Shown one piece after another: positions 53,571 to 63,894 of a stretch of DNA of 64,000 nucleotides. The DNA is from Planctomycetota bacterium (GTDB lineage: Bacteria; Planctomycetota; Phycisphaerae; Phycisphaerales; Phycisphaeraceae): the NCBI GenBank assembly GCA_021413865.1, contig JAIOPN010000005.1:35423-99422 (forward strand), in the 5' to 3' direction. Below the pieces are notes generated by a model that saw only the letters and a program-made list of their open reading frames with translations, was not told the origin of the DNA and searched no databases. The first letter of the stretch is position 1, and each line of letters starts with the position of its first letter. The position numbers and the translations under genes are program-made.

Positions 53571-53579
53571 TGGTATCCT
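53571..53579 (+). promoter_or_regulatory. extended -10 (TGGTATCCT) immediately before ispC
   Basis: TG-N-TATCCT, 6 nt, ATG 53,586; no Shine-Dalgarno. Confidence 0.5.
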
Positions 53580-53585
53580 CGAAAC

Positions 53586-54809
53586 ATGCCCACGCCTCAC
53601 GGCCCAACCCGTCGCGTCGTCGTGCTCGGCTCCACCGGGTCGATCGGCGTCAACACGCTCACCGTCATCGACCACCTGAATCAGTCGAGCGGCGGCGGCG
53701 CGTCCAAGCCGTACGAAGTCGTCGGCCTGGCGGCGGGGAGCAAGGTTGACGCGCTGGTCGCGCAGGCCAAGCGGTTCCATGTGCCCGCCGTGGCCATCGC
53801 CGACGCCTCCCACGCCGACACGCTGCGGCGGCAGTTGCCGGGCGTGACCGTCTTCGCCGGGCCGGACTCGGCGCTGAAGCTGATGGAAAGCGTTGACGCG
53901 ACGGACGTCGTCGCGGCGGTCGTCGGCAGCGCGGGGCTGCCCGCCACGATCGTGGCGGCAAAAAAAGGCCTGACCATCGGCCTGGCGAACAAGGAAACCC
54001 TCGTCGCCGCCGGCGAGCTGGTCACCCCCCTGGTCCACAAGCACCACGCACACCTCATCCCCGTAGACAGCGAGCACTCGGCGATCTTCCAGTGCCTGGA
54101 GAGCCACAGCCACCACGAGCCGGGCGACCACGCCCACATCAAGCGCATCGTCCTCACCGCCTCGGGCGGGCCCTTCCGCACCGTGAGCAAGGAGACGATG
54201 GACAACGCCACCGTCGAACAGGCGCTCAAGCACCCGACGTGGAACATGGGCCCCAAGATCACCATCGACTCGGCGACAATGATGAACAAGGCGCTGGAGA
54301 TCATCGAGGCGCACTGGCTGTTCGGCCTGCCGGCCTCGAAAATCTCCGTCATCATCCACCCGCAGTCGGTGGCGCACAGCTTCGTGGAGTTCTCCGACAA
54401 CTCGGTGCTCTCGCAGCTCGGCGCGCCGGACATGAAAACGCCGATCCAGTACGCCCTGACCTACCCGGACCGCCCCACGGGCTGCAGCGACGCCCTAGAT
54501 TGGTCTAAGTTGTCCCGGCTGGATTTCGAGCAGCCGGATTTTGACAAGTTCCGGTCGCTGAAGCTGGCCTACGATGTCATTGAGGCCGGGGGCACCGCCG
54601 GGGCGGTGTTCAACGCCGCCAATGAGGCGGCGGTCGCGGCGTTTCTCGAACGCAAGGTCCGCTTCGGGCGTATTGTTGAACTGGTAGCCGAGGCGCTACA
54701 GTCGATACAGGCCCGACCGGCGGACTCCTTGGAGACGATCCTGGACGCCGACCGCCGCGCCAGACGCTTCGTGGCCGACCTGGTGTCACAACAGACGGTC
54801 GGCCGATGA
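53586..54809 (+). CDS. ispC: 1-deoxy-D-xylulose 5-phosphate reductoisomerase
   Basis: 407 residues. NADPH site VVVLGSTGSIGVNTLTVIDH; GLANKETLVAAGELVTPLVH; metal and substrate site LIPVDSEHSAIFQCLES (Asp/Glu); LTASGGPFRTVSKETMDNAT; HPTWNMGPKITIDSATMMNK; IHPQSVAHSFVEFSDNSVLS; C-terminal FNAANEAAVAAFLE. Second step of the MEP isoprenoid pathway, which feeds undecaprenyl phosphate for wall and EPS synthesis. The ispC-rseP order is common, with uppS/cdsA often nearby but absent here. Confidence 0.97.
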   Translation: MPTPHGPTRRVVVLGSTGSIGVNTLTVIDHLNQSSGGGASKPYEVVGLAAGSKVDALVAQAKRFHVPAVAIADASHADTLRRQLPGVTVFAGPDSALKLMESVDATDVVAAVVGSAGLPATIVAAKKGLTIGLANKETLVAAGELVTPLVHKHHAHLIPVDSEHSAIFQCLESHSHHEPGDHAHIKRIVLTASGGPFRTVSKETMDNATVEQALKHPTWNMGPKITIDSATMMNKALEIIEAHWLFGLPASKISVIIHPQSVAHSFVEFSDNSVLSQLGAPDMKTPIQYALTYPDRPTGCSDALDWSKLSRLDFEQPDFDKFRSLKLAYDVIEAGGTAGAVFNAANEAAVAAFLERKVRFGRIVELVAEALQSIQARPADSLETILDADRRARRFVADLVSQQTVGR

Positions 54810-54876
54810 GCCGATGATCTGATGTGACGCTGTAGCGACGCCGCGAGCCCCACCCACCCCCCGAGACACGGCCCCG

Positions 54877-56988
54877 ATGGATCAAATCCTCCCCTTCTTC
54901 GGCTCCATGGGCGCGCTCTCACTGCTCATCTGTGGGTTCTGCCTGCTCATCTTCGTCCACGAGCTGGGCCACTTCCTCGCCGCCAAGATGGTGGACATGA
55001 AGGTCACGCAGTTCGCGCTGGGCATCGGCCCGGCGATCTTCTCCTGGCGCAAGGGCATGGGCTTCCGCTGGGGCTCCACCGAGACCGAGTTCCAGGAAAA
55101 GCTCAACGCATATTTTGCAGCCCGCGAAAAAAACCAGATCGAGTTCAAGGAAAAAACCGCCGCCGACCGCAAGCCCTCCCCCGCGGAGGTCGATCAGGCC
55201 ACGCGCGAGCTGGGCATGGGCGAGACCGAGTACCGCGTCAACTGGGTCGTCCCCATGGGCGGGTACGTCAAGCTCCTGGGCCAGGAAGACCTTAAGCCCG
55301 ACGCCGTCAGCGACGACGCCCGCTCCTTCAACCGAAAGCCCGCATGGGCGCGCGCCGTGGTGCTCAGCGCCGGCGTCGTGATGAACATCATCTTCGGGAT
55401 GCTCTTCTTCATCGTCGCCTTTATGGCGGGCGTCGCCTTCCCACCGGCGGTCGTCGGCGACACGCTGCCCGGCGGCCCCGCGGCCACCACCTTCGCCACC
55501 GGCCACGACAAGGACCCCGCCTTCGAGGGACTCCAGCCCGGCGACAGGGTTCTGCGCGTGAACGACGAGCCGATCACCGATTTCACCGAGCTGGCGATGC
55601 TCTCCGCGCTGACCGGCCCGGGCGAGTCGCTCCGGCTCACCATCGAACGCGATGGATTGGCCGATCCCCTGACCTACAACATCACGCCAGCCCCCCCGGA
55701 GAAGGACGCCAAGGTCAGGGTCTTCACCCTGGGCGTCTCGCAGCCCCTGTCGCTGCGCGTCTGGAAGGAAGCCAAGGCCAAGGACCTGCCCGCGTCACTG
55801 CTCAACGGCGGGGTCAAGCCCGGCATGAGCGTGCGTGAGGTGGACGGCAGGCCCGTGCAGCGGTTCGACCAGCTCGAAAAGGCCCTCGCCTCGGCGCGCG
55901 GCGTGCCGGTCCAAGTGACATTCGCCGACGACGCTGGCCAATCCGTGACGCTTCCCCTCGCCGCGACGCCCGAGTTCGACGCGACCGAAAGCGGCGTCGG
56001 CCACGTGATGGGCGTGACGCCGACGACCGTCGTGACCACGGTCCTGCAGAACTCCCCCGCCCAAACCGCCGGCATGAAAACCGGCGACATCATCGCCCGC
56101 ATCGGCGAGCGTTACTGGCCCCGCCCCGACCAGGTCCTGGAAGTCGTCCGCTCCGCCAACGGCCGCGCCCTGCCCATCGAGGTCTATCGCGACGGCAAGC
56201 TCGTCGCCCTACCCGACACCGCACCGGCCGGCGACGGGCGTCTGGGCTTCATGCCCAATTTCGCCAAGACGAGCAACCTCGTCGCCACGGTGCAGCCCTC
56301 GTCGCCGCTGGCACCACTCAAGCTCACGCCCGGCTCGCGCATCCTCGCCGTCAACGACCAGCCCGTCGCAGACTACGCCGGCCTCGTCCGCCTCGTGACC
56401 GGTGCGCTCGGCGACCCCGCCAAGCCCAACCCGATCAAGGTCTCCTACCGCCTCAACCTCGCACAGGGAGTGGAGGGAGAAGAGACAATCACCCTCTCGC
56501 CCGACGCGGCCAAGGAACTGGCCGCCGCCGATTGGCGCTACGCCGAGAGCCACGCCTTCGAGCCGCTCACGGTCTCCCTCGCCAGCGCCGACCCGCTCCA
56601 CGCGGCGAGCCTGGGCTTCAAGAAGACGCACCAGTTCATGCTGCAGACCTACATCACCATCCTCCGGCTCGTTCAACAGCGTGTGGACGTGCGCGAACTG
56701 CGCGGCATGGTCGGCATCGTCAACGAGGGCACACGCATCGCGCAGATGGGCGGCACCTATCTGCTCTTCTTCCTGGGCCTGCTCAGCATCAACCTGGCCG
56801 TGATGAACTTCCTGCCCATCCCCATCCTCGACGGCGGGCAGATGCTCTTCCTCCTGATCGAGAAGCTCAAGGGCAGCCCCGTGAGCATCCGCGTACAGGA
56901 AGTCGCGACCTACGTCGGCCTGGCCATCATCGGCAGCCTCTTCCTCGTCACCCTGTACTTCGACACGGGCCGGCTGCTGGGGCTCTAA
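54877..56988 (+). CDS. rseP: RseP-like site-2 intramembrane zinc protease with multiple PDZ domains
   Basis: 703 residues, against ~450 for E. coli RseP. The first helix carries LIFVHELGHFLAAK (HExxH ~28-32). A hydrophilic insert (~residues 65-115, e.g. FAAREKNQIEFKEKTAADRK) comes before VVPMGGYVKLLGQEDLKP. After the second helix there are four PDZ-like units: GLQPGDRVLRVNDEPI, GVKPGMSVREVDGRPVQ, GMKTGDIIARIGERYW and LTPGSRILAVNDQPVAD. The third zinc ligand is NFLPIPILDGGQMLFLLIEK (~643). It cleaves anti-sigma factors or remnant signal peptides in the membrane. The substrate here is unknown. Confidence 0.94.
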   Translation: MDQILPFFGSMGALSLLICGFCLLIFVHELGHFLAAKMVDMKVTQFALGIGPAIFSWRKGMGFRWGSTETEFQEKLNAYFAAREKNQIEFKEKTAADRKPSPAEVDQATRELGMGETEYRVNWVVPMGGYVKLLGQEDLKPDAVSDDARSFNRKPAWARAVVLSAGVVMNIIFGMLFFIVAFMAGVAFPPAVVGDTLPGGPAATTFATGHDKDPAFEGLQPGDRVLRVNDEPITDFTELAMLSALTGPGESLRLTIERDGLADPLTYNITPAPPEKDAKVRVFTLGVSQPLSLRVWKEAKAKDLPASLLNGGVKPGMSVREVDGRPVQRFDQLEKALASARGVPVQVTFADDAGQSVTLPLAATPEFDATESGVGHVMGVTPTTVVTTVLQNSPAQTAGMKTGDIIARIGERYWPRPDQVLEVVRSANGRALPIEVYRDGKLVALPDTAPAGDGRLGFMPNFAKTSNLVATVQPSSPLAPLKLTPGSRILAVNDQPVADYAGLVRLVTGALGDPAKPNPIKVSYRLNLAQGVEGEETITLSPDAAKELAAADWRYAESHAFEPLTVSLASADPLHAASLGFKKTHQFMLQTYITILRLVQQRVDVRELRGMVGIVNEGTRIAQMGGTYLLFFLGLLSINLAVMNFLPIPILDGGQMLFLLIEKLKGSPVSIRVQEVATYVGLAIIGSLFLVTLYFDTGRLLGL

Positions 56989-57027
56989 GAGACTGCTCCT
57001 CCCAAAATCCGCGAGAACTAATCCAAG

Positions 57028-57064
57028 CCCGACGCTGAGGTCTTCCGAAGCGTCGGGGTTTGTT
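57028..57064 (+). terminator. intrinsic terminator after rseP
   Basis: CCCGACGCT and AGCGTCGGG form a 9-bp stem with a 12-base loop, followed by GTTTGTT. It separates rseP from yidC. Confidence 0.8.
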
Positions 57065-57100
57065 ATTTCCGCGCGACACCACCCCCGCCGCTCCTGCCGC

Positions 57101-57106
57101 TATACT
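57101..57106 (+). promoter_or_regulatory. -10-like TATACT upstream of yidC
   Basis: TATACT lies 34 bases before the GTG start; an AGAGG ribosome site (57,126-57,130) fits in the leader. No clear -35. Confidence 0.45.
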
Positions 57107-57140
57107 CTGCGATTCCCCTTAGCCCAGAGGCTTTACCCAA

Positions 57141-59339
57141 GTGCGCACCCTTGTAACGATCGCAGCGATTCTCATCGGCCTCGCCGTGGTGTTTGCCGTT
57201 TTCATCAACTCGAAAGCGCCCCACGCCCCGAACGCCGCACCCACCACGGTGACGCAGCCGGCCATCGCCACGCCATCCACCGCACCTACAACAACACCCG
57301 CCCCCGCCGCGAGCCAGGCCGCCGAGGTAACGACGCCGTCCGCCCCGGCGGCGACCCAGCCCGCCACCCAGGCCAACACCACCTACGATGCACGCTTCGC
57401 CACTGAGGCCCGCGTCCCCACGCTCGGCTCTAATCGCAAAGACTCCGGCTATCTCGTCAAGACGGACCTCTCGGGTTGGGGCGCATCCGTCCTCAACATC
57501 TCGCTGACCAACTACGACGCCCAGGTCCTCAAGCCTTCACCCTACGTCGTACAGACCGCCGTCAAAAACCCGGACGACGCCAGCCGCTTCATCTACCCCT
57601 TCGCGGCCCGCGCCATTTACATCGATAACCAGCGCGTCGAGCTGGGCGGCCGATGGGAGCTGCTCTCGCCCTCGACCTACCGCACCACGCGCAACGCACC
57701 GCTTGAGGTCGCCGGTGCTCCGATCTTTGACCGCGCCGAGTACGGCCTGACCATCGTGGACGCGGCCGGCAGGCCCGCGGTCGAGCTGCGCAGGGCGTAC
57801 GTCGTCGAAAAAAACAGCTACGGCATCCGCTGCGAGCAGTCGATCACGAACGTGAGCGGCTCGCCCCTGGTCATCGCGTGGGAGCAGAACACGCACGCCG
57901 ACATGCCCAGCGACGACGCCTCGTACATGGGCGACCGCCGCCTGGAGGCGATCGGCTACTTCAACACCGAGTACGACCCGTCACGCAAGCACATCTACAT
58001 CGACCGCACGTTCAATCCGCGCCTCACCGTGCTGGACATGGTCGCTAAGGACAAGCCGATCTGGCCGGTGCCGGAGTTGCCCGTGAAGGCGGAGATGGCG
58101 TGGGTCGCCTCATCGAACCGCTACTTCGCCGCCGTGACGCACCGCGTCATGCCGACGCTGGCTGAAAGCACCAGGCCCGCGCCGATCCCCGCGCTGGGGC
58201 AGACCTTCCCCAGCATCCACTGCCAGGTCTTCGGCACGCTGGGTGATCGCGACCACGACCACCGCGTCCTGGTCACCGCCATCACCAGCAACCCGGCCAC
58301 CCTCGCACCGCGCGGCACAGAGCACCTCGACCTGGCCCTGTATGCAGGCCCCCGTGAACAGGGCGTGTTCAGCCAATATCCCTACGACGTCCTGCACCTG
58401 CCCAAGCTCATCCTCTACAGCCTCGGCGGCGCCTGCTCGTTCTGCACCTTCCAGTGGCTGGCGCACGGCCTGCTCTGGGTACTCAACGCGATCCACTTCA
58501 TCGTCCGCGATTGGGGCCTGGCGATCATGCTCCTGGTCGCCATCGTCCGTTTGCTCCTGCACCCGATCACGCGCCGGTCGCAGATCAATATGGCCAAGAT
58601 GGGCAAGCAGATGCAGACCCTGCAGCCCGAGATCGAGAAAATCAAGAAGAAATACAAGGACGACCAGACCACGCTCAACTCTGAGATGATGAAGCTCTAC
58701 CGCGAGAAAGGCGTGAACCCCGCGAACATGCTCGGCTGCCTGCCCATGTTCCTCCAGACCCCGATCTGGATCGCGCTCTACGCCATGCTCTATTACGCCA
58801 TCGAGCTGCGCCATCAGCACGCGTTCTACGGCGTCTTCCAGGCCGTCAGCAACAACCACTGGCAGTTCCTGGCCGACCTCTCACGCGCCGACCGGTTCCT
58901 CGTCTTCTCCGAAGAGCCAGTCCGCGTGAGCTTCCCGCTGCTGGCCAGCATCGATTTCTCCTCGCTCAACATCCTGCCCCTGCTCATGGCGGTGGTGTTC
59001 TACTTCCAGCAGAAGCTGACCGTGCAGCCGGCCGCCAACGAACAGGCCGCGCAGCAGCAGAAGATCATGAAATGGATGGTCCTGCTCTTCCCCGTCATGC
59101 TCTACTCCGCCCCCAGCGGCCTGACGCTCTACATCATGGTCTCGACGCTGGCGGGCATCGTGGACAGCCTGATCGTCAAGCGCCACATCAAGCGAGAAGA
59201 GGAAGAGGGCACGCTCTTCAAGCCCAAGAAACCACCCACGCCCGGCGGCTTCCGCGACCGCATCTCCAGGATGCTCGAGGCCAAGCAGCAAGAGCTGATG
59301 CAGAACCGGCAGAACTCCCAACGCAAGCGCCGTGACTGA
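57141..59339 (+). CDS. yidC: membrane protein insertase YidC
   Basis: 732 residues, GTG start with AGAGG 10 nt upstream. N-terminal helix ([20 protein letters not shown]), an Ala/Thr/Pro linker (~30-75), a periplasmic beta-domain (~80-420), and the conserved Oxa1/Alb3 core from ~445: [20 protein letters not shown] (core arginine), [40 protein letters not shown] and a last pair of helices around [20 protein letters not shown]. The tail is basic. It inserts and folds inner-membrane proteins alone or with SecYEG-SecDF-YajC. Its stop overlaps the mnmE start (TGATG). Confidence 0.95.
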   Translation: MRTLVTIAAILIGLAVVFAVFINSKAPHAPNAAPTTVTQPAIATPSTAPTTTPAPAASQAAEVTTPSAPAATQPATQANTTYDARFATEARVPTLGSNRKDSGYLVKTDLSGWGASVLNISLTNYDAQVLKPSPYVVQTAVKNPDDASRFIYPFAARAIYIDNQRVELGGRWELLSPSTYRTTRNAPLEVAGAPIFDRAEYGLTIVDAAGRPAVELRRAYVVEKNSYGIRCEQSITNVSGSPLVIAWEQNTHADMPSDDASYMGDRRLEAIGYFNTEYDPSRKHIYIDRTFNPRLTVLDMVAKDKPIWPVPELPVKAEMAWVASSNRYFAAVTHRVMPTLAESTRPAPIPALGQTFPSIHCQVFGTLGDRDHDHRVLVTAITSNPATLAPRGTEHLDLALYAGPREQGVFSQYPYDVLHLPKLILYSLGGACSFCTFQWLAHGLLWVLNAIHFIVRDWGLAIMLLVAIVRLLLHPITRRSQINMAKMGKQMQTLQPEIEKIKKKYKDDQTTLNSEMMKLYREKGVNPANMLGCLPMFLQTPIWIALYAMLYYAIELRHQHAFYGVFQAVSNNHWQFLADLSRADRFLVFSEEPVRVSFPLLASIDFSSLNILPLLMAVVFYFQQKLTVQPAANEQAAQQQKIMKWMVLLFPVMLYSAPSGLTLYIMVSTLAGIVDSLIVKRHIKREEEEGTLFKPKKPPTPGGFRDRISRMLEAKQQELMQNRQNSQRKRRD

Positions 59340-60715
59340 TGCCCGCCGCAACCGACGACACGATCGTCGCCGTCAGCTCACCGCCCGGCCGATCCCGCCG
59401 CGGCCTGGTGCGCCTGTCGGGCAATCGCACGCTCAGCGTGCTGCGTGAGATCGGCGTCTGCGGCACTACCGATCGGCTGTTGCGCCCCGTGCGCCTAAGC
59501 GCCGACGGCCTCGCCCTGCCGGCGCTCTGCGTCACGTTCCGCGGCCCCGCGAGCTACACCGGCCAGGACATGGCCGAGCTTCAAATGCCAGGCCACCCGG
59601 CCCTGCTGGACCGCCTGCTCCACGCCGCGCTGCGTCGCGGCGCGAGACTCGCCGAACCGGGTGAGTTCACCTTCCGCGCCTTCCTCGCCGGCAAGCTCGA
59701 CCTGACCCAGGCCGAGGGGGTCGCCGCCACCATCGCGGCCGTGAGCGACGCCCAGCTCGCCGCCGCCTCGATGCTGCGCGAGGGGATGCTCGGCCGTGTC
59801 GCGTCCGACATGGTCCACCAACTCGCCGACACACTCGCACTGGTCGAGGCGGGCATCGACTTCACCGACCAAGAGGACGTCGTACCGATCTCCCCCGCCG
59901 CGCTCGACGCCAGGCTTGAAACAATCCTGGGCCGGCTGACCGACCTCCTCTCCCGCAGCCGGTCGTGGGGCGCACTTGAGGCGCTGCCGCATGTCGTGCT
60001 CGCCGGCGCCCCCAGCACGGGCAAGAGCACCCTGTTCAACGCCCTGCTCGGCCGCCGCCGCGCGGTCATCAGCGACACGCCCGGCACCACACGCGACGCC
60101 CTGCGCGAACCGCTGACGCTCGACGCCCCCGGCGGCGGACGCTGCGAAGTCATGCTCGTGGACGTGGCCGGCCTCGACACGCCGGCCGGCGCGCTCGACC
60201 GCGAGGCGCAGGCCATCGCCCGGCGGACCATCGAGCGGGCCGACCTGCTGCTCCTGATCGACGATGGCGGCGGATATTCGTTTTCACCCATGATCGACAC
60301 CGAAAAAAAAACACCCCCCCCCAACGCCATCCGCGTCCGTACGAAGTCCGACCTCCTCTCCGCCCGCCCGGCCATTGCGAACGCCGACGTGTCGGTCATT
60401 GCCCCCACCGGCGTCGGTCTTAGTGAGCTGCGCCGCCTCATCGCCGCCCGCTTGGCCGATAGGCTTTCCGCCTCGACCGAACACTCCCTCGCCCTGCAAC
60501 CCCGCCATGAGGCCTCGCTGCGTGCCGCGGTTGCCCGGCTGCGTGAGACGAGAGAATCGCTCCGTTCCCAACTCGCCGGGCACGCGCTCGGCCACGCCGA
60601 ACTCGTCGCCGACCTGCTCCGCTCGGGACTCGATGAACTCGCGGCCTTGGGCGGCGTGATGACCCCCGACGACGTCATCGGCCGGGTCTTCGCGACCTTC
60701 TGTGTCGGAAAGTAA
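59339..60715 (+). CDS. mnmE: tRNA modification GTPase MnmE
   Basis: 458 residues. N-terminal formyl-THF-binding domain ([60 protein letters not shown]). G domain inserted in the helical domain: G1 [21 protein letters not shown]2 DTPGTTRD, G3 DVAGLDT, G4 TKSD. The C-terminal FATFCVGK keeps the catalytic Cys of the CxGK motif. With MnmG it modifies U34 of tRNAs. Between G3 and G4, runs of nine A (60,303-60,311) and nine C (60,314-60,322) encode EKKTPPP, replacing the usual sequence and prone to slippage. Translationally coupled to yidC. Confidence 0.95.
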   Translation: MPAATDDTIVAVSSPPGRSRRGLVRLSGNRTLSVLREIGVCGTTDRLLRPVRLSADGLALPALCVTFRGPASYTGQDMAELQMPGHPALLDRLLHAALRRGARLAEPGEFTFRAFLAGKLDLTQAEGVAATIAAVSDAQLAAASMLREGMLGRVASDMVHQLADTLALVEAGIDFTDQEDVVPISPAALDARLETILGRLTDLLSRSRSWGALEALPHVVLAGAPSTGKSTLFNALLGRRRAVISDTPGTTRDALREPLTLDAPGGGRCEVMLVDVAGLDTPAGALDREAQAIARRTIERADLLLLIDDGGGYSFSPMIDTEKKTPPPNAIRVRTKSDLLSARPAIANADVSVIAPTGVGLSELRRLIAARLADRLSASTEHSLALQPRHEASLRAAVARLRETRESLRSQLAGHALGHAELVADLLRSGLDELAALGGVMTPDDVIGRVFATFCVGK

Positions 60716-60751
60716 TCCGTCTCGACCCACCGGGCGGTGAAACGACCGATA

Positions 60752-60757
60752 TAGAAT
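60752..60757 (+). promoter_or_regulatory. -10-like TAGAAT before smpB
   Basis: TAGAAT, 10 nt, ATG 60,768; the overlapping TATAGA starts at 60,750. No Shine-Dalgarno. Confidence 0.4.
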
Positions 60758-60767
60758 CCACACCGCC

Positions 60768-61250
60768 ATGGCCAAGGAACGGACCGACAACCTCTCCCCG
60801 CGGATCGCCAACCGCAAGGCTTTCCACGACTACCACGTCATCGAGAAGATCGAGGTCGGCATCGCCCTGCGCGGCAGCGAGGTCAAGAGCATCCGCCACG
60901 GCAAGGTCACGCTCACCGAGGGCTTCGCCCGCGTTGAGCCCAAGGACATGGGCCTCTACCTCTACAACGTGGACATCGCCCCCTACGCCCCCGCCACCGG
61001 CGTGGACGCCCACGAGCCACAGCGCCCCCGCCGCCTCCTGGCACACAAGCGCGAGATCGCCAAGCTGCTCGACCACACCACCGCCATGGGCGCCACGCTC
61101 ATCCCCCTCTCGATGTACTTCGTGCGCGGCATGGTGAAGGTGGAACTGGGCGTCGCCACCGGCAAGCAGGCGCACGACAAGCGGCAGGACATCAAGAAAC
61201 GCGAGTCCGACCGCGACATCCGCCGAGGGATGACGCGCAAGCGGATATAA
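60768..61250 (+). CDS. smpB: SsrA-binding protein SmpB
   Basis: 160 residues. NRKAFHDYHVIEKIEVGIAL, LRGSEVKSIRHGKVTLTEGF, RPRRLLAHKREIAKLLDHTT, MYFVRGMVKVELGVATGKQA and the C-terminal basic tail HDKRQDIKKRESDRDIRRGM all match SmpB. It binds tmRNA and brings it to stalled ribosomes for trans-translation. No ssrA (tmRNA) gene is recognised in the window. The stop is 14 bases from the convergent Asp-box protein gene. Confidence 0.97.
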   Translation: MAKERTDNLSPRIANRKAFHDYHVIEKIEVGIALRGSEVKSIRHGKVTLTEGFARVEPKDMGLYLYNVDIAPYAPATGVDAHEPQRPRRLLAHKREIAKLLDHTTAMGATLIPLSMYFVRGMVKVELGVATGKQAHDKRQDIKKRESDRDIRRGMTRKRI

Positions 61251-61264
61251 GCACTGCACGGGTT

Positions 61265-63499
61265 CTATGACGGACGCGCGGGGCCGCGCCAGACGCCACC
61301 GCCGTAGGTGCAGACGTAGATGACGTCGTCGTTCTCGGGGTCGAAGTCAACGTGGCTGACGCGGACAAAGGGGAGGGCGGTGATCGGTTCCCAGTGCTCG
61401 CCCGCGTCCCGGCTGAACCAGAGCCCCGCGCCGTGGGCCTGGGCGATCTCGGGTGAAGAGGCGTGCAGGCACATGTACATCCACCCGGGGCGGCGGGGGT
61501 GGAACGAGACGCCGAAGTGACGGTGGCTCTTGCGCGTGACGAGCCGCCAAGCCCGGCCGGCGTCGGTCGTGCGGTAGAGCCCCCCCACCTGATCGACTCC
61601 CGGCCAATCCGCGACGCCTAACCAGAGCGAACCACTGTCTGCCGGGTCCACCGCGAAATCGGTTGGCCAGTGCATCGCCAGCCCCGTGGTGAGGTCCTCC
61701 CATTGCTTCCCGCCGTCGCGGCTCCGGTACAACCCGACCCCCTCGCGGATCGGTGGCCCGCCGTATTTCTCCGGCGACCCCTCGCGCTTGCCCGTGATCA
61801 GGCAATAGAGCGTTCCGTCGGCGTGCCGCCGCAGGCGGCAGCACCGCATGTTGCGTCCCGGCGCGCCAAGCCCCTTTGACGACGGCACCCACGTCTGCCC
61901 GTCGTCGTTCGACACGAAGACGCCGTGCTCCCAGACCGCGGCGAAGAGCCTGCGCCGATCGGTCGGCGAATCGGGATCGATCAGCACCGAGAGTACCGGC
62001 GCATTGGGCACGCCCTCGGCGCGGCGCCAGGTGCGCCCGTAATCGTCGCTGCGACCGACGCAGCCGGGCCCCGTCTGGGGGTGGTAGCCGATGATGGGGT
62101 TGTTGCTGGGGATGTCGTGGACCCTGCTGAACGCGCCCCAGAGGATGCCGTCGCGTTGCGGGTCGAGGGCGACCTCGTAGCAGTTGGGCTCGAAGTGCCG
62201 GAACCACTGCCAGGTTTCCCCTTGGTCGTGCGAATGCCAAAGGGCCATGTCGGAGAGGCACATGTAGCGGTGCTGCGGGCTGCGTGGGTCGATGGCGTAT
62301 TGCCAGGCGCTGGTGATGCCCAGCCCCAGCATTTTCCAGTGCACGTCGATGGCCAGCGGCGTCCCGGCGGGGACCTCAACCGCGTCCTGGCAACGCCAGG
62401 TCTCGCCCCCGTCCTCGGAGGTAAAACCGGCGGCGTAATCGGCAAACATGACGAAATCGGGGTCATTCGGATCGATCCCTCCCATGGTGATGCTCCAGCC
62501 GCGGATCCACATCGCGACCTGCTCGGCCACGATGTAGCCGCCGGCGTTGAAGCGGTGATCACCAAACTTGCAGAAGAATTTAGGGGTCCACGTGGCACCC
62601 GCGTCGTCGCTACGCCAGACGGTGTCCTCCCAACTGCTCACGCCTTTCACGGCATACACCCTGGACGGTCGGGCTTGCGAGACCAGCAGCCACGTGGGCT
62701 CACCGCCCGGTCCGGCGGGCACCCGACCCACCTCGCTCCATGTCTGTGCCCCGTCGTCGGAGCGCAGGAAACGACTCTCCCCAGCGTCACCCGGCACCCG
62801 GACCCAGCAGTACAACCGTCGCTCGCCCGTCGTGAAACTGCTCGCGGCCGCAAACGCGCCGACCGTTTCGCCCTCGGCCAACGCGGGGCCGCAGGTTTGC
62901 CAAGACGCACCCTCATCGCTCGATCGCAAGACGCCCGACGGCGTTCCGGCGAACAACCGGGGCGAGCCCTTGGGCGCGGCGAGGTCCACGTGGAACTCGA
63001 GGACCTGTCCCTCCAACCCCGTGACCGGCGTCCATGTCGCCCCGGCATCGCACGAGCGGTGCGCCGGCTTCGACTCGAACTTCGGCCAGCCGCAGACCCC
63101 CGCCAGCATCAGTTCGGGCCGCGCCGGATCGATGGCCAGCGCGCAGACCCCCTCGGGCAATCCCTGCCCCACGAATTGCCACGTGTCGCCGCCGTCACGG
63201 CTCACCTTCAACAGCCCGCGATACCCGTTGCCGCCATAGATCACCTGTGGATCACGCGGATGAAAAATGGGGCGGCACGTGGCGCACGCCAGGATCTCGG
63301 ACATCGGGAGCATCTGCCATGTCCGGCCGCGGTCCCGCGAACGATGGATGGATCCCATGTCACTCGTCAACAGCATCACCCGACCGTCGTGCGGGCTGAC
63401 CACCGGGACCTCGCGCCCGCCGCCGCCGCTGACGCCGACCATGATCCACTGGGAAGCCCCGCCCGCGGGTGCCGGGCCAGGGATGTTTTGTGTTGCCAT
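61265..63499 (-). CDS. Asp-box (BNR) beta-propeller protein, glycosidase-like
   Basis: 744 residues. ATG 63,499 is chosen because AGGAG lies 6 nt upstream; the ATG just before would be only 3 nt away. About thirteen Asp-box motifs (S-x-D-x-G-x-x-W) recur through the protein: SRDRGRTW, SRDGGDTW, SCDAGATW, SSDEGASW, SDDAGATW, SEDGGETW, SHDQGETW, SDDYGRTW, SNDDGQTW, SRDGGKQW, TTDAGRAW, SRDAGEHW and the looser SDDGAQTW. This suggests two seven-bladed propellers, as in GH74 xyloglucanases and sortilin-like proteins. No signal peptide and no sure catalytic residues are seen, so enzyme activity is unproven. Confidence 0.82.
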   Translation of the reverse strand: MATQNIPGPAPAGGASQWIMVGVSGGGGREVPVVSPHDGRVMLLTSDMGSIHRSRDRGRTWQMLPMSEILACATCRPIFHPRDPQVIYGGNGYRGLLKVSRDGGDTWQFVGQGLPEGVCALAIDPARPELMLAGVCGWPKFESKPAHRSCDAGATWTPVTGLEGQVLEFHVDLAAPKGSPRLFAGTPSGVLRSSDEGASWQTCGPALAEGETVGAFAAASSFTTGERRLYCWVRVPGDAGESRFLRSDDGAQTWSEVGRVPAGPGGEPTWLLVSQARPSRVYAVKGVSSWEDTVWRSDDAGATWTPKFFCKFGDHRFNAGGYIVAEQVAMWIRGWSITMGGIDPNDPDFVMFADYAAGFTSEDGGETWRCQDAVEVPAGTPLAIDVHWKMLGLGITSAWQYAIDPRSPQHRYMCLSDMALWHSHDQGETWQWFRHFEPNCYEVALDPQRDGILWGAFSRVHDIPSNNPIIGYHPQTGPGCVGRSDDYGRTWRRAEGVPNAPVLSVLIDPDSPTDRRRLFAAVWEHGVFVSNDDGQTWVPSSKGLGAPGRNMRCCRLRRHADGTLYCLITGKREGSPEKYGGPPIREGVGLYRSRDGGKQWEDLTTGLAMHWPTDFAVDPADSGSLWLGVADWPGVDQVGGLYRTTDAGRAWRLVTRKSHRHFGVSFHPRRPGWMYMCLHASSPEIAQAHGAGLWFSRDAGEHWEPITALPFVRVSHVDFDPENDDVIYVCTYGGGVWRGPARPS

Positions 63500-63502
63500 C
63501 AT

Positions 63503-63894
63503 GATCTCCTGACCCGGGTCCTCATGCCCGGCCTCGGTGGTATTTCATTTCGTGAATCACGGTCACGGGCTTAGGCCCCGTGGAAACGAGGTGGTTAGTT
63601 TGTGCGCGCCGGGTTCGCGGCTGAATGCCTCCCCTCCCGTTCGCACAAAATGTGGCTGTTTCTCTACAAGAAGGGTGAGTGTAGAACGAAGCCCGGACCC
63701 GAGCGAGATGCTAAAGGGCATCCGGGCCTTCATCAAGGACACCCCCGCCCCATGGGTCCGGTGCGGGATAATCTCTCGTGCGGTGGCGAGCCATGTGGGC
63801 TAGGTTCTGTTTGACGGCTCGGCGAGCAGTCGCAGACAGTGTTGGATCATGGCCAGTGTGACTGGTCTTCCCCACGAACGGTTGGCGCGGGAAT
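63503..63894. other. gene-free stretch before the IS3-type remnant
   Basis: No credible gene. A weak stem GCCCGGA (63,691-63,697) / TCCGGGC (63,721-63,727) is present. The right part probably belongs to the end of the IS3-type element on the minus strand, but its terminal repeat could not be placed. Confidence 0.5.

Noticed and set aside
60768..61250. tmRNA (ssrA) near smpB
   Set aside because: No tRNA-Ala-like ends with a tag-peptide frame were seen around smpB; the convergent Asp-box gene begins 14 bases later.
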